Origin: Combretum micranthum
Taxonomy: Eukaryota; Streptophyta; Magnoliopsida; Myrtales; Combretaceae
Length of the DNA: 64,000 nucleotides
Assembly: GCA_024138025.1 (NCBI GenBank)
Contig: JAMXBD010001100.1
Coordinates: 1-64,000 of the forward strand
Direction of reading: 5' to 3'
Under the pieces are notes generated by a model, which did no database searches, had not been told where the DNA came from, and worked only from the letters and a program-made list of their open reading frames with translations. Below, piece after piece: positions 1 to 12,263 of the stretch. The translations under genes were made by a program, and so were the position numbers. Position 1 is the first letter of the stretch, and each line of letters opens with the position of its first letter.

Positions 1-1266
1 TACCGCCCCGCCCGACCGTTAAAAAACCCTATAGGGTCTGACCCTATAGGGTTTAGAAAATTACTTGTTGACCCTATAGGTTTCGAGGCGGGTTCGGGTT
101 ATAAAAAAAAACCCGATGGGTACCCAAACCCGTCATAATTAAATAATTTAAAAATTTAAATTGATGAAATTTAAAATTCACAAGTATGTAATATTTTTCT
201 TCATGGACTTATGTTCAGATAGATTTTTGAAAACGATGCATCCACTATGATTCTTTGTGTTTGTTTTTAGTAGCACATGGAATACGAAAAGATGCAAATC
301 AACTTTCCCTGATAAGTTTGTACCTATGGACGTGCAGTTTCCCTATTTTCTCTCATGGATTCATCGCATTTTCTCGTAGTTCCACATTTTAATATCTTTT
401 TTCCGCACTATATTCCTAATACCAATTCCTCCAATTTCCTGAAATGTATAATTAGATGGGTTGTTTCAATTCAAAATTATTTTATTTCGATCTATTTGTG
501 TACTAGCTTTTTTTTCTCGTAATTTTCACCTGGTTACTGAACCAGAGTTTAAAGTAATTTATAAAATTTATTTTATTTGATTTCGTAACAAGTTTATCAG
601 TTGAACATCTTCTTTGGGTTCACTAAACTAAGTAATTGATTAATAGTGCTCAGTGATGATAGTATTTGCTTTAACCACACCGAAGAGTGGTGAGAGATAT
701 TCGGCATCGATCATCGGGTTAGAGGAAGCGTCGTTTTACTGGAAGTGTGTTTCGGTGGTGCGTTAATGACTCTATTCTCTGTTTGGAGATTAGACGAGCA
801 CGCTGTCAGGCAGTGAAGTGGGGATTTTTAAGTTAAATTTTGATAGATGCTATAAGCATTATTCAAACTATTAGGTCTTCTTTTTTTTTTTCCTGGTTTT
901 ACATTTACAGTTGTTGATAAATGTATCCAAATTTTCATCTAAAATTTGAAATTTATAATCTTATACCAAATATGATTTTGATTCACCAAAATTATTAATC
1001 ATTAGAAAGATATTGTGACAATATTTATTTGTAACTTGTTGAAATGTGAGGTAGATAATAAATTAAAATAGTTGAGTATAGAAAATTAAGCGGGGCGGGG
1101 CGGGGCGGGGTTGGGTCAGGGTCAAAACCCTATAGGGGCGGGTTTGGGAATTCAATAGAAAACCCTGTTGTAGGGTCGTGGGACGGGTTTGGGAAACCTT
1201 ATTGGGAAGCGGGGCGGGTTCGGGTTTTATATGACCCGTCCCAAACCCGCCCCGGTTGCATCTCTA
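1..1266. mobile_element. hAT-like non-autonomous DNA element, right part
   Basis: The right edge reads CCCGCCCCGGTTGCATCTCTA, a terminus of the type (TAGRGATGCAA... when inverted) seen in many plant hAT elements. Both sides carry subterminal runs of CCCGCCC / GGGGCGGGG and CCCTATAGGG (1-120 and 1090-1255). These are inverted relative to each other, and the interior is AT-rich with no coding potential. The left terminus should lie just upstream of base 1, so target duplication cannot be checked. It interrupts or abuts a Copia-like LTR. Class assignment is inference from terminus style. Confidence 0.6.
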
Positions 1267-2102
1267 AGCAAGACTGAGAAATGCATGGCCGTGCTTAAAT
1301 GAATTGATCATAAGGTGTGTATTGATCCACACCTTATGATTAATCATAAGATATCATGTGACAAAGGGACTGAATAACTGACTTTAATAGGTAAGTCGGA
1401 TCACCGATCTTCACTTAATTTGGGTAGGCATAATTCTGCTAGAGACCATTATGTCTTGTAGGCCTTAAAAGGTATTTAAAGGCTACTACCAACATTGAGT
1501 GTACCTACAGGGTCACATACAAAAGAAACGAATAAAATATATTATGGGTTTATAATTAACCTATAGGAATTATTATATTTATTATTCTTAAATAGTTTAA
1601 GAATAATAAATGATTATGACATATAATTAATATTAATGAAATAATGTATTTTGTTAAATATTAAATAAATATCTAATCATATTTATCTTCTAGGATTTCC
1701 TTTAGGGTTCCTATATGTCTATATATATGATCTATAGGCAGCCTTTTAGGTCAGACTCTTTGACGCCACATTAGACGGCAGAGAAATTCTGCAAACCTAA
1801 AGAGAGAAAGAAAGAAAAAATAATTCCAACACGAATTGGATTCGTGTTCTTGAGTGCTAGCACACAATCGTTCTCGTGTGGATACCATAGAGGACGCTTG
1901 CGACACTGCAGCGTCTGTAGATCCACATCAGGAGTTATACGAAATTCGAAAAAAGAGGTTAGTTTTTCAAATTACATGTCTTTTATGTTATACATTTGTT
2001 AAATGCATGGATCCGCAAATTGGGAATTGAAGGTGCAAAATAAAATGAAAATAAAACGTCTTCCGCTGCACATCCTTGTTTTTTATCGTTAAATTCCCAA
2101 CA
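1267..2102 (+). mobile_element. Copia-like LTR remnant (3' part)
   Basis: The tract has the texture of a plant Ty1/Copia LTR: an AT-rich U3, a short TATA-like stretch near 1720-1730, then the block around 1835-1925 with the GTGTTCTTGAGTGCTAGCAC type sequence. It ends in CGTTAAATTCCCAACA at 2102, where ...TCCCAACA fits an LTR end of the TGTTGGGA...TCCCAACA type. No primer binding site or gag follows, so it is a solo LTR or a 3' LTR. The left end is hidden by the hAT-like element. Family is inferred, not aligned. Confidence 0.45.
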
Positions 2103-3268
2103 GAAATAACATCCTAGCAGCCACACCAAAATGTATAATTTTCCTTAAAAGTCCAAATAGAGAATAGAGAAGATTATGTAACTGGATCTGCATCAAAAAC
2201 AAAAAAGAAAACAAACATAGAAATGTTAAATGTTAGTCTAGAGGTTGGATTTTAATGAACAATCACATATGTGTATTATTTCAGTTTGTGGTGATTTGTC
2301 TTCTTCCAAGTTGATAGGGGCTTGAGGCAATTATTATTATTGAAGCCATAAGAGGTATGTTAGTTGAATACTTGTCATCATGGTCGTGAGACTTTGGTTG
2401 ATCAAGTGAATGATGGGTGGTATGAATTATTTAAAAAGCCTTTGATTATGGACATAGATTATGGCATTGACTAGTTAAGAGAGCTTCAAGTTGATGATTA
2501 AATACTTTGGGATTATTATTCCAGAGAGGATTTGTGAATAAAGTATTGGAGATAATTCATGAGCCAAGCTTAGTTGGGAATATTTTTAACTACTTTTGCA
2601 TTTTTAAGGTGTATCTTTGATTTAGGCTTACATACTTTCAAAGTTTTGAAGATGTTGGTCCTAAAAGAGTAACTAAGAGAGAAGGTGAATTGGTTACATA
2701 AAATTTTAAACTTTTTCTTTTAAAAATTATTCACATCCCTATTTGTCTAATAAATATTTGGCTTTTTGAATTCTCTTTGCAACCACAATTCAAACTCAGA
2801 AAATAAATAATGAATGCACAAAAAATAAAGATAGTAAGGGAAGAAGAAATTATGCAAGTATTTAGAGAGATTCTGCCTCGCGCGTTGGTCTTTTTCTAGC
2901 TCCAAGCCAGGGAATCGATATTCCATATCGATATATTATACTATATCCAACCAAATCTGAGAGTACAAATAGTATGCTAATACAATGGACTCATTTGCGT
3001 TGCTCAATCTATCTAGCTCATTAAGCTAATTACTGATCTATAGAGCTATTTATCACTCCCTCTTATCATCAATCTCACCAATGTACAAATCAAGATGAGG
3101 AATACAATAATATAAAAGTTCCTCTCAAGTAAATTCGCTCAAAGCTACAAAGGAAATTTACATCATGAATTGTAAGTTCTAGTCAGATGCTTTGTGTTAC
3201 TCTCTGAGTTACCCTTAGAGGTCTACAATGAAAAATAAATTATGAATGAATTTTCTGACCAATAAAAA
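2103..3268. other. Unassigned AT-rich intergenic DNA
   Basis: No ORF of note, no recognisable repeat terminus and no RNA gene seen. It lies between the Copia-like LTR end and the start of the first family A LTR. Confidence 0.5.
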
Positions 3269-4381
3269 TGTAAACCTCTGAATTTTTCGTACTCTTAGGA
3301 AATAATCTTAGAGTTAAATTCCAAAAACCAAAACCCTAAAAATCAACCCAAATTAAAACCAAACTCTAAACAATACCAAATGCGAAATTTCATGATCTTA
3401 AGAAAAGAGAACCTTAAAAAAAAAATAGAAATTCAATAATTGTTTGACTTGAAATCCTAACATGAAACAATTCATTTATCCGATCCCTAAACACATAAAT
3501 CGAGACAGATTATCCAAATAATATTCAATGATAAAATTTTAAACCCTTAAACCTTTAGTTAATTTTAGAATAAAAAATCTAAATTAATACCGAAAATCAA
3601 ACTAATTCATCACGTAACCTTAGACTCAATTGAAACCATCTCAAGAACTATAAAATATTAAATAATAAAAATAAAGTAAAAACTTAAATTTTGAACCAAA
3701 AATATGACAAAGTTAAAAACCCTAAAATTTTATGATCTTATGTTAAATGAAAAAGTCGGAAGTCAAACCATAACCTAAAGTCAACCTAAAGTAATAGCAA
3801 AGCTCTATTGAATTTAGATTCGGCAATCCTACGTTCTAAACCCTTGAATAATAAAATTGAGATAATCGTTAGACTATAGTCCATAATAATATAGTAAAGC
3901 TTAAAAAGATCAAATTCATCAAAAATTTGATCATTCCAAACTTGAACAAGATCAGTTCTCGAAAAATATTTCTTAGGGTTCGAGTAGTAAAAATATTCCA
4001 GAATCAATATGGATTCGTAATTTTGTAAGAATTCATAAAATATCATTTTGTAATTTTTTAATATCTAAAAAATATCAGATATAGCCCTTTTACGAGTATT
4101 TCATTACTATCAGTGTTTTATTTGTCTAGTCTACTATTCATTACCGTTCACTTGTCTCTACTTTTTCTACAACCTACACATCTATTCCTTATATTTACTT
4201 TTCTAATATTACTTTTTATTAAACTTCTCTTACACTTTACTTACTTTTCTTTACTAAAATTAATTTTTAATCACATTTTCTCTCTCCCTCATGCATGCCT
4301 ATCTACCCTCTCTTTCTCTTCCTCTCCATTTTATTTTCTTTACAATTTATTTTATTACATCTAATTTCCTCCACATTTATC

Positions 4382-4389
4382 TATAAATA
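4382..4389 (+). promoter_or_regulatory. TATA box of family A LTR copy 1
   Basis: TATAAATA sits about 200 bp upstream of the first-exon donor. The same position is held by TATAAA at 52608 and 57673, and by the reverse-strand TATAAATAT at 43811-43819. This marks the U3/R promoter. Confidence 0.6.
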
Positions 4390-6439
4390 TCCACTCTCCC
4401 TCAATTTCTTTCACACATCTCATTATACATACCAAACTCTACCAAATTTTCCTCTCAACTTTTCTCTTTAAAAAAAAAAAAAAAAGTCTGTTTCAAACAC
4501 TCTCTACCAACCACTTATCTCTAAGAAAAATATCAAACACACTAGCCATTTATTTCTTCTACCTTCAAATCCTCCATTAACCTTAGGTAAAATTCCCAAA
4601 ACTATCTTTATGTTCATGTTAACATAACATGACCATAGTATATGTTTCCTATACCCATGGGTATTATGGAAACAATAATATGTCTATGTCTTGTTTAGTA
4701 ACGTTCAAATATTTTCATTATTGTTATATATTATTATGCTTTATTTTTGCTCCTAATCTAACTTTTATGTATTACTTAGTATATTATGTATATATGTTCT
4801 TAGAGCCTATAAGCTCACAAACATAACTTTTATTTATTAATGCTCTTACATTTCTTGCAATTTATTTATTTCATGCAATTTTATTAAGACTAGTCATTCT
4901 AGTTTTAGACTTATCCTCATCAAGTCAAAATGTTTTATTTTTCTTTCTTTATGACTTATCCATAATCTAAATCTAGGAAGCATTGATACAAATCTAAGAC
5001 TCCTTATTTTTCTTATTATTTTCTTGCTATTCTTTTTGGAACTAGTCTATTGTAAGATCCAGGAAACCTTGATGCAAGCTAACACTTCCAATACTTGATT
5101 TTACTTATATACTTATTTAATTTTCTATATCTGTCATTCTTTTTACATAATTATAAGTTCATATTCATACATGAATAAAATGATGTTATCTTGATAAAAT
5201 TTCAAAAGAAATAAAAGGAGTTATTTTCCCTCGCTTGAAAATAAGAACTAAACTCTCTAGAAATATGATTTTAACACTTAGAAGAATTTTTCACTAAAAC
5301 TTAGGATTATGGTTCCATTACACTCTTTTTAAAATAATAAAATAAGTTTATTGCTAAAATTTTAATATTGATAATTCCTTGTTATGCAATATTTTTCTTA
5401 AAAACTTATTTATAAGGCTTATAGCAATACCTTGAAAAATATTAAGACAAAGCAAGATTTCTAGTCAAGGAATAAATTCAAATCACAAATCCAACACTCA
5501 CTAGAAAGATTTCCATTAAAACTTAGGATCATGATTCAATAATATCCTTTAAAAAAAAACTTAAATAAATTCAATATAAATTTTTAAGTGTTGACATTAT
5601 GCAAAGTTTCTTCAAAACATAATTGAATAGTTCCATTTCTATCTTTTCAAAATACTAAATAAATCAGTAAGTCTTAACGTTGATAATTTCTTGCCATAAA
5701 TTTTTTTTTAAGAATTTGTTTATAGAATCACACCCACATATTAAAAAAAACATTAAGAATCAAACAATTTTTCTAAGACAAGTTCAAGAGCAACTCGCTA
5801 GTTAAAGATTCACTTAGGAAAATCTAAAATTAGTAGATAACTTAAAGAACCAAGTTTTAAAGAAATAAATCTATCTTTATAAAGTTAAGAAAATATAAAT
5901 GATAGGTTTATATGAGTAGGCATTCATTAGTAATAAACCCAAAATTTTAATTTTCTTCCAAAGACTTAAAGAAAGATTTTGTGAACTTCATTTTCCAACT
6001 TCTAAAAGTAAATTCTTTTATGAAAACCATTATTAGGACAATATCACTAAAATCATGCATATAATATGAGTGTATATCTATATTAAAGGAATTTTCAAAC
6101 TATATAAATATCTATGTGTTGTTATAAACTTTTTGGATGAAGCAAGATTTTGAAAAGTTACAATTTGAAGATTGGGATTTTTGTGCTAAATCTATACCGA
6201 CCAATTTTAGAACCCAAATGGCTTTCAATGTTAAAAGTAACCTTAGAAATAGATAAATATTTTCGAATTGGTAGAAAACGACATTTATATGCAAAATTCT
6301 GAGTTAAAATAAGCAAGTTATTGCTATTTTAAGTTGAAATTTCCATTCATCCGATTTTTGACGAAAATAGTGAAATAGAATTAAAAAGTTTGAGCAAAAC
6401 TTTCGTGAAATGCTTATTTTGAGTATTTCTTTTGTCTAG

Positions 6440-6505
6440 CTAACAAAGGATGCGAGACTCCCCTTCTTAAAGATTACTACGACTAGAAGATTTTGATATG
6501 GATGA
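6440..6505 (+). other. Exon-2 block, LTR copy 1
   Basis: Preceded by the acceptor TTTCTTTTGTCTAG and followed by the donor GTGAGTTTT. In phase 1 it reads ...LLKDYYD-stop (TAG 6484-6486), then ATGGATGA directly before the donor. Exon status is inferred from splice motifs and conservation among copies. Confidence 0.5.
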
Positions 6506-6763
6506 GTGAGTTTTGCCCTACTATTTCGTTATCTTACTTGTACTTGTAGATAGTTGTACTAGATTTATAAGTAAAATGAAATGAATATGGATGGGGTTAT
6601 AGGTTTATATGTATATGCTTTTTATGTATGTGTGACAATGGAAGCTAAACATGTCAAAACCAACAAATGATTGTTTAAATATATCATTAATATTATAAGT
6701 TGTTTATGTGCGTATGATACTTGCTTGATCACCTTTAAGTATACCATAATTATACTCGACTTC

Positions 6764-7200
6764 TGTGAACCTTATATTTTTATGTATTGCTTATATATGT
6801 ATGTGTTTTGTTGTATATGTATATGTGTGTTTATGATTTAATTGTGAGTGCTTGTTTAATGCTTGTTTGTAAGTTAAACTTAATTCAACTTTGACGAATT
6901 GTAAGTGAGAGCGCAAATGATTTAGACAAACACTAGGATTTACCCCTAAATCCTTTAAAATCTGGAAGTAGACTCTAAGTGTTTGTGTGTTATGTTTTGA
7001 AGTGTTTGTTTCTAATAAAATTTGATAGACTATAATAGGAACTTTCTCTCTAAATCATATTTATTGTTATAATGACGAGAACAAATGATTCGAGATGAAG
7101 AGAAAATTCAAGACTATAAATTAAACTTGTAATCTTCAAATTTTCAAAAATAATAAGTATACATTCCCAAAATCTAATGAATTGACAATTTGGGAGATGT
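6764..7200 (+). mobile_element. Family A LTR, copy 2, 5' part
   Basis: It begins TGTGAACCTTATATTTTTATG, a near match to the TGTAAACCCTTATATTTTTAG start at 49064. It is preceded by ACTTC (6759-6763), and ACTTC recurs at 17512-17516 right after this copy's far end at 17511, giving a perfect 5-bp target duplication. The LTR is inserted in copy 1. Similarity to family A fades after about 7200. Confidence 0.6.
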
Positions 7201-8236
7201 AACAAAAATATTTTTTGATTTGACTCAAAATTTTTCTCTAAAATTAAAGATAAGTTGTTAATGGTAATATAGTGACAAGATAAAAATTCAATTAATTAAC
7301 AGAGTAAAATTTTTATTGATAAATATACATATAAAATGTGAGAAATTGTGTATGAAACAAAGTTAATAAAATTGATTTATTTAAATGATAAAAATGAAAA
7401 TCTTAATTATGTTTTGTTAAAGTGTTGATAAAAGTTATAAAATAACTATGTTTTTTATAATTAAAAGAATATGATTATTGTATGTTTCATGTGCACATTA
7501 TCATAAATAAACAGATGAGAATGGAAAAGCGAATTTACAATCTTCTATGTTATGTTGTCAAGTTGTATCTGTCAGTGTCATGTCGTCTTGTGTCTTTGTT
7601 AGTCTAAAGTCATGTGGGTTGAGTTGAATTTAGTTGGGTTGGAGTCAGAGTCGTTTTTTATCTTATTGAGTTTGAGTTTGGTTCAGTTGGGTTATGAAGG
7701 TTGAAAAATCGCTAAACTACTTCTTATTTTTATATATGCTAATACTGCCTGAAATATGAGCATTAATTAAGAAACCTTTCAGAAGCTCAAAAAAAAAATT
7801 AAAACCAATGATAATTACGGAGATGATTAAAGGAAATAATATTAAAGTTACTGAATATTTTAAAATTCTTGAATTGAGAATTTAGAGAAATATGAAATGA
7901 ACAATAAAAGTCTAAAGAAATAGCATTAAACCGAAATAACACTAAAAATTTCAAATCTTTTAAAATGTTTGTAACTTGTGCAATAAAAGAAGTAAACCAA
8001 TGTAATCCTATATATGTTAACAATTAAACATTTGATAAATAATTCAACTTTTGAAATAGAAGTAATAATAAAACTTGAGTAATAATCAAAATGCCCAGCG
8101 AAAGCTTCATGCATAAATAAAACACTTAAAATGGTTAAAAGCTTATGCGTAACAAGGTTAAAGTATAATGAAATGTCTTATACCAATAAATAGTTAAGTG
8201 AATTTTGAGGACAAAATTCTTGTAAGAGAGGAAGAA
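7200..8236 (+). other. AT-rich segment, possible internal-region end of a chromovirus-like element
   Basis: Mostly featureless. Its last 45 bases (about 8193-8236) read like the end of a Del/Tekay chromovirus polyprotein: GAATTTTGAGGACAAAATTC, translating N-F-E-D-K-I, followed by a purine-rich tract (AGAGAGGAAGAA). That is where a polypurine tract is expected before a 3' LTR, and family B copy 1 starts directly afterwards. No integrase or chromodomain could be read upstream, so this remains a weak call. Confidence 0.3.
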
Positions 8237-8835
8237 TAAAATACCCAAAACTCTCACCTAGTTAATTAGAAATGGTTTAATTGAATTATAAAAAGAAATA
8301 GACAATTAAGATAATTAAATCAGTAAATAGGTTAAATGGAGATTGATGATTTTAAATATTCTTTTTCTTTATGTTTATTCATTCTTGAAATCGATTTGAT
8401 AAATCAATCTGAATAAACTCCTCTCATATCTAATTCAAATTCTTAAATTCCCAAACAAATATTTTTAAATGTTTAGTAAAGTTCCAAACCTTCAAATTTT
8501 AGTTAAGTTTTATATTACTAAATCTTTATAATTTTTGAAATCAAATACTTGTTTAAAAATATCAGTTTAAAACTTGAATCCAAATTAAATATCAAAATTT
8601 CATTTTTAAGCTTTTGAAATGTGTTTTTATAACAAGTCATAAATTTCTAGTATATATGTTCTCAAATTATTTTCTAATTATTTATGGCACTAAAAATAAT
8701 TATCAAAAAGATTTAAAATTAATACCCTATTTTATAAATATCATTTAATCTTATCCTTTTATCCTTCTCTCTCTCTCTCTCGTCACAATTAAGTTGCTGC
8801 CGCCTTTTCTCTTTTTCTCCATCGGTTTCTTCTCT

Positions 8836-8865
8836 CTTCTTCTTCTTCTTCTTCTTCTTCTTCTT
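8836..8865 (+). repeat. (CTT)n microsatellite in LTR leader
   Basis: About ten tandem CTT units in the pyrimidine-rich leader of family B copy 1, following a (CT)n run at 8767-8780. Confidence 0.9.
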
Positions 8866-9359
8866 TCACTTTATATTCAAGATTAAGTCCACAATCTCTA
8901 TTAAAACAAGAATTGATAAGGAATCAAGCTAGGAAAGAAGAGTAGAGAAGGAAAACAGCTTGAAGTGTAAGGAGAACTCAAGTAGCATGTGTTCTTGACA
9001 AGATAAGTTGTTATCTCCTTGTTTTCTTTGTTGTTTACTTATGTACTTGATATATAGATGTTAGAAATGGGTTCAAAGTGCTGTTTACATATGTAATTGT
9101 TGGTTAATTGTATGTTGGAGGTTGAAATTGTGATGAAGAAGATGATGAATAGTGAAGTTGGGGTTTGTAGGAATGATTTGATGTTTGATGTATATGATGA
9201 GGGGAATTTATGCTTTTGATGTTGTTTAAATTGTATAATATATTATATGAAGTCTTTATGATGTTGAAGTTGTATTATAACATGTAAAAGTTGATATATT
9301 GTGTAAAGGAAACGTTGAAAATGTGTGTATGGCAGTCAAAAAATTTTCCCAAATCAGCA

Positions 9360-9545
9360 TTACCTTGTATCGAGCGTGCATGAGCTTGTGCTGATCAAAA
9401 TAAGCTATCGGATCACTTTTTTAGCCTTTGCCACCTTGTACACGGCATGTATGTGGTTGTGTAGGTCATAAACCTTGAAAAACTCATATCGGGTCACTTT
9501 TTAGTGCCCTACACGGCCCCGAACATGGCCATGTATTAGGTAGTG
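9360..9545. repeat. Short-motif island in family B copy 1
   Basis: Repeated fragments of an ACACGGC/CATG...GTGTAGG type (TACACGGCATGTATGTGG, TACACGGCCCCGAACATGGC) interrupt AT-rich LTR DNA. It lies at the position of the CGCCGGCG island in copy 2. Confidence 0.55.
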
Positions 9546-10835
9546 TATTTTTCCCTATTTCGCAGCTTGATCATATTTTTGCCATAACTTTTTCATCTAA
9601 TCTCTGATTAAGATGATTCAAGTTGCTCTGAAAAGAACAAAAAGAGAAATACAATTTTCATGTTTCGAGTTCTTACAAATTCAAAAAGTGTCGATGCTTA
9701 AATTTTAGTTCTTTCTAGCTATTGTGTTTTCTTAAACAAAGTCAAAACTTGTTTTTGCTTTCTAAATGTTTGTTGTTAAATGTAAATAATCTTTTTAAGC
9801 TAAAATGAGATATATATATATATATATTATATATAATATGTGAGTTAATTGATATAATTAAGCATGAATTAAGTGGATTTTTAGATTTATAAATAGTTAA
9901 ATTAAACATAGAAGTTAGTTATAAATGAACTTAGCTAACAAACTTAAGTTCAACTTGATTAAAATAGACTTGAATGAGCTAAAATGAATTAGATTGAGTT
10001 AGTTTACATCATTGACTTAGTTTTGAATTAAATGATTAAGGTTACTTAATTTGGCTAAGTTTAAGTTAATATAAGCTCAAGTTGGCATAGATCCTACGTG
10101 TGCAATGAATTAGTAAAGAATCTAAGTGCAACTTGACTAAATAAACTTTACTAAGCTAAAATGAGTTAGATTGTTTAAGTTTAATCAACTTGACTTAGTA
10201 AATGAATTAAATGACTAACTTTAATATTTGGCTAGGATTTAGTTAGAAGGAGTTAATGGTTAATAATTGGTTTAAGTTAATGAGATAGGATAATCTTAGA
10301 TTAACATAGTGAATATGTTGTTTCAAATGTTTATTGCTTAGGAATTTTGTGTTTTTGGAATATGAATGTTTTGTTGATGTTTTTGTAATAAAAATACTAT
10401 AATCAAAGAGAAAAGAAATACTTTGATAGACAAAGGAGAACTGTCCGTATTTTAGCAAGGCGACCTTTGCAGCCATAACAGGGTTCTAAGTTAGTGTCTG
10501 ATCAAATAGGGTTAATAAAAGTTTGAGAAAAGTGGATGATTAGTTTAGTTTCTTATACGAGTTCTTTCCTTAACAGAAGTAGATGTCTGATTTATCTTTT
10601 GGATTATCTTCTAAAATTCCTTCCGAGGCTATGTTTAGATTTCATATTCAGGGTACGTAGTAACTTGCATGTTGGATGCTAGGATAGGCATCTAAAATGA
10701 ATTAAAACTTAAACACGGCTTAGTTAATTGATGAGGGTTGATTGTGTTTTTCGCCTTTGAATCCGGTCCGAGGAGTGGCAAACCTGTCATAAATGTAATG
10801 ACATGTTAGAATAGGCATTTAGGCCACTTTTATCA

Positions 10836-10870
10836 TGATGCAATGACTTCATATCATGATGCAATGGTGA
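10836..10870. repeat. ATGATGCAATG repeat pair, family B copy 1
   Basis: CATGATGCAATGACTT and CATGATGCAATGGTGA occur back to back. The same motif occurs four times in copy 2. Confidence 0.7.
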
Positions 10871-11320
10871 CTTCTTTTTTAAATGGCTCAGCGGGTAATC
10901 GATAGGGAATGTAGTAACAGTGTAACATTTACTTATCTTAAAAGGAAATATATGATTTAATTCAATATTATGGGAGCATGTGAATTAATTTATATTATAG
11001 ATTAAGTTAAGTAAAGTTGAGTAACGGCTATTAACCTTAAATGAGATTACTAATCTTTTCAGTTATATTTAGGAGATATAGGTATCCAGGCTATCCATAT
11101 CAACCCCCAAAGCAGTTGCTGTTACTTAAGACCCCCAAATTCCCATTGGCTTATTTCGGAGTGTGAGTGCTTCAGTGTTGATTTGTTGATCTTAATAGAA
11201 AGATAATAACTTGTAGATTGATGCATTGCATTTAGTTAAGTCGTGTGTCACACTGCATGTGCTTATGTTACTATGTACTGAGCTTCGGCTCATTATTGTT
11301 GTTATTGTTCTTTTCTCCAG

Positions 11321-11460
11321 GTGATATATTGAGGATGATGATAATGTTAGTGATGATGATGTTAATGATGATTTGATGAAGATGACAATGGTGTTCCATG
11401 TTGATGATGATGTTGTTGTTGATGGAGTTGATGATGATGGATGATGTTGATGATGCTTGA
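11321..11460 (+). repeat. GAT/ATG-rich acidic-codon tract at exon-3 position
   Basis: Downstream of TTTTCTCCAG the sequence is dominated by GATGATGATGTT-type triplets. One frame reads almost only Asp with some Val, Asn and Met. It occupies the place of the acidic exon 3 in copy 2 and looks like that exon after triplet expansion and a one-base frame shift. Confidence 0.45.
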
Positions 11461-11916
11461 CTCGGGTTTTGGTTGCTTGTGATGATTCAGAGAGGATTTG
11501 TGGATGAGTGAAGTGAGTAGGAGCTTGGATGTAGTTTAGTTATTTTATTTCTTTTTGTTTTGTATTAGTAAGAGCTGGATTTATGATTTAAATTTGTTAT
11601 ATTCTTTAAAGGGTATAGTGGAACCCATGTTTTGTAATTAAACTTTTGCAAAGCTTTGTTTAATCGAATAATTTTCCACTTGAGAGAATGGAAGTTTGAA
11701 ATGTCTTTATTTGGAAATTGTTTTATAAAATTTATTTCCGCGAGTAAAGTTATTTGAAAATTTAATTAAACGATTTCATAACATAAAATTGAGTAGCAAT
11801 GTTCAACATAAACAAAATCTTTTTAGGAAGCCTAAGCGTGTAATACTTTAGAGTATTATATATGGCGGTAGTGTCTTAATCGATTTAATTATCAATTAAA
11901 TTCTTAGGGCGTTACA

Positions 11917-12263
11917 TATTATTACCTATATATATATCTATATATTTCTTAGAGTCTAAATATTCACTAACTCTTTAAAGCTTATTATAATTATTACTCT
12001 TATGATTGCTTTTCTATTCTTTCTTTTGGCACTAATCTATTCTTAGTCCGGTTACCTTGAAGAAGCTAAGGCTTCTAATACTTGACCAGGATACCTTATT
12101 GAAGCTAAGGTTCCAATACTTGATCTTATTATCTTGCTTATTATTTTGCTTCTTATATCTTTCTTATATCGTCATCTTTTTCATACTACATGCTGATGTA
12201 CATATATCATCACAATGATATTGTCTTAACAAAACTTAAAGTAGAGTTTTCTTTTAATAAAGG
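11917..12263 (+). mobile_element. Family A LTR, copy 2, middle part
   Basis: Colinear with 53030-53520: TATATATTTCTTAGAGTCTAAATA, CACTAACT, then two copies of the TTGAAGAAGCTAAGGCTTCTAATACTTGACC minisatellite unit, then CATGCTGATGTACATATATCATCACAATGATATTGTC. It lies between family B copies 1 and 2. Confidence 0.7.

Larger units (their letters stand above)
3269..6763 (+). mobile_element. Family A LTR, copy 1, left part
   Basis: It starts TGTAAACCTCTGAATTTTT and runs colinear with the starts at 47517 and 56980. The shared order is: AAACCCTAAA-rich U3, CT-rich stretch, TATAAATA at 4382-4389, first-exon donor CCTTAG|GTAAAA at 4586/4587, a block of degenerate short repeats near 4970-5100, second exon 6440-6505, and the intron downstream of it. 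It is cut at 6763 by another family A LTR flanked by ACTTC. The remainder resumes at 17512. Left and right parts sum to about 4.35 kb, close to the 4.5 kb reverse copy at 40459-44959. Confidence 0.75.
8237..11916 (+). mobile_element. Family B LTR, copy 1
   Basis: The start TAAAATACCCAAAACTC looks like a decayed TGTAATACCC Del/Tekay-type LTR start, and the end is TTAGGGCGTTACA. Family A sequence resumes at 11917 (TATATATCTATATATTTC, as at 53050), which fixes the right edge. Features in order: CT/CTT promoter tract (8767-8865), short G+C motif island (9360-9545), exon-2 block (10577-10652, donor GTACGT), GTCCGAGGAG...AACCTGTCAT block (about 10768), ATGATGCAATG hairpin repeats, CGATAGGG block, and the exon-3 acceptor TTTTCTCCAG at 11320. 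About 3.7 kb, no internal coding region. No clear target duplication. Confidence 0.6.

Noticed and set aside
3269..3800. AAACCCTAAA motifs as interstitial telomere repeats
   Set aside because: Isolated, irregular occurrences in the U3 of family A LTRs, not a tandem array.
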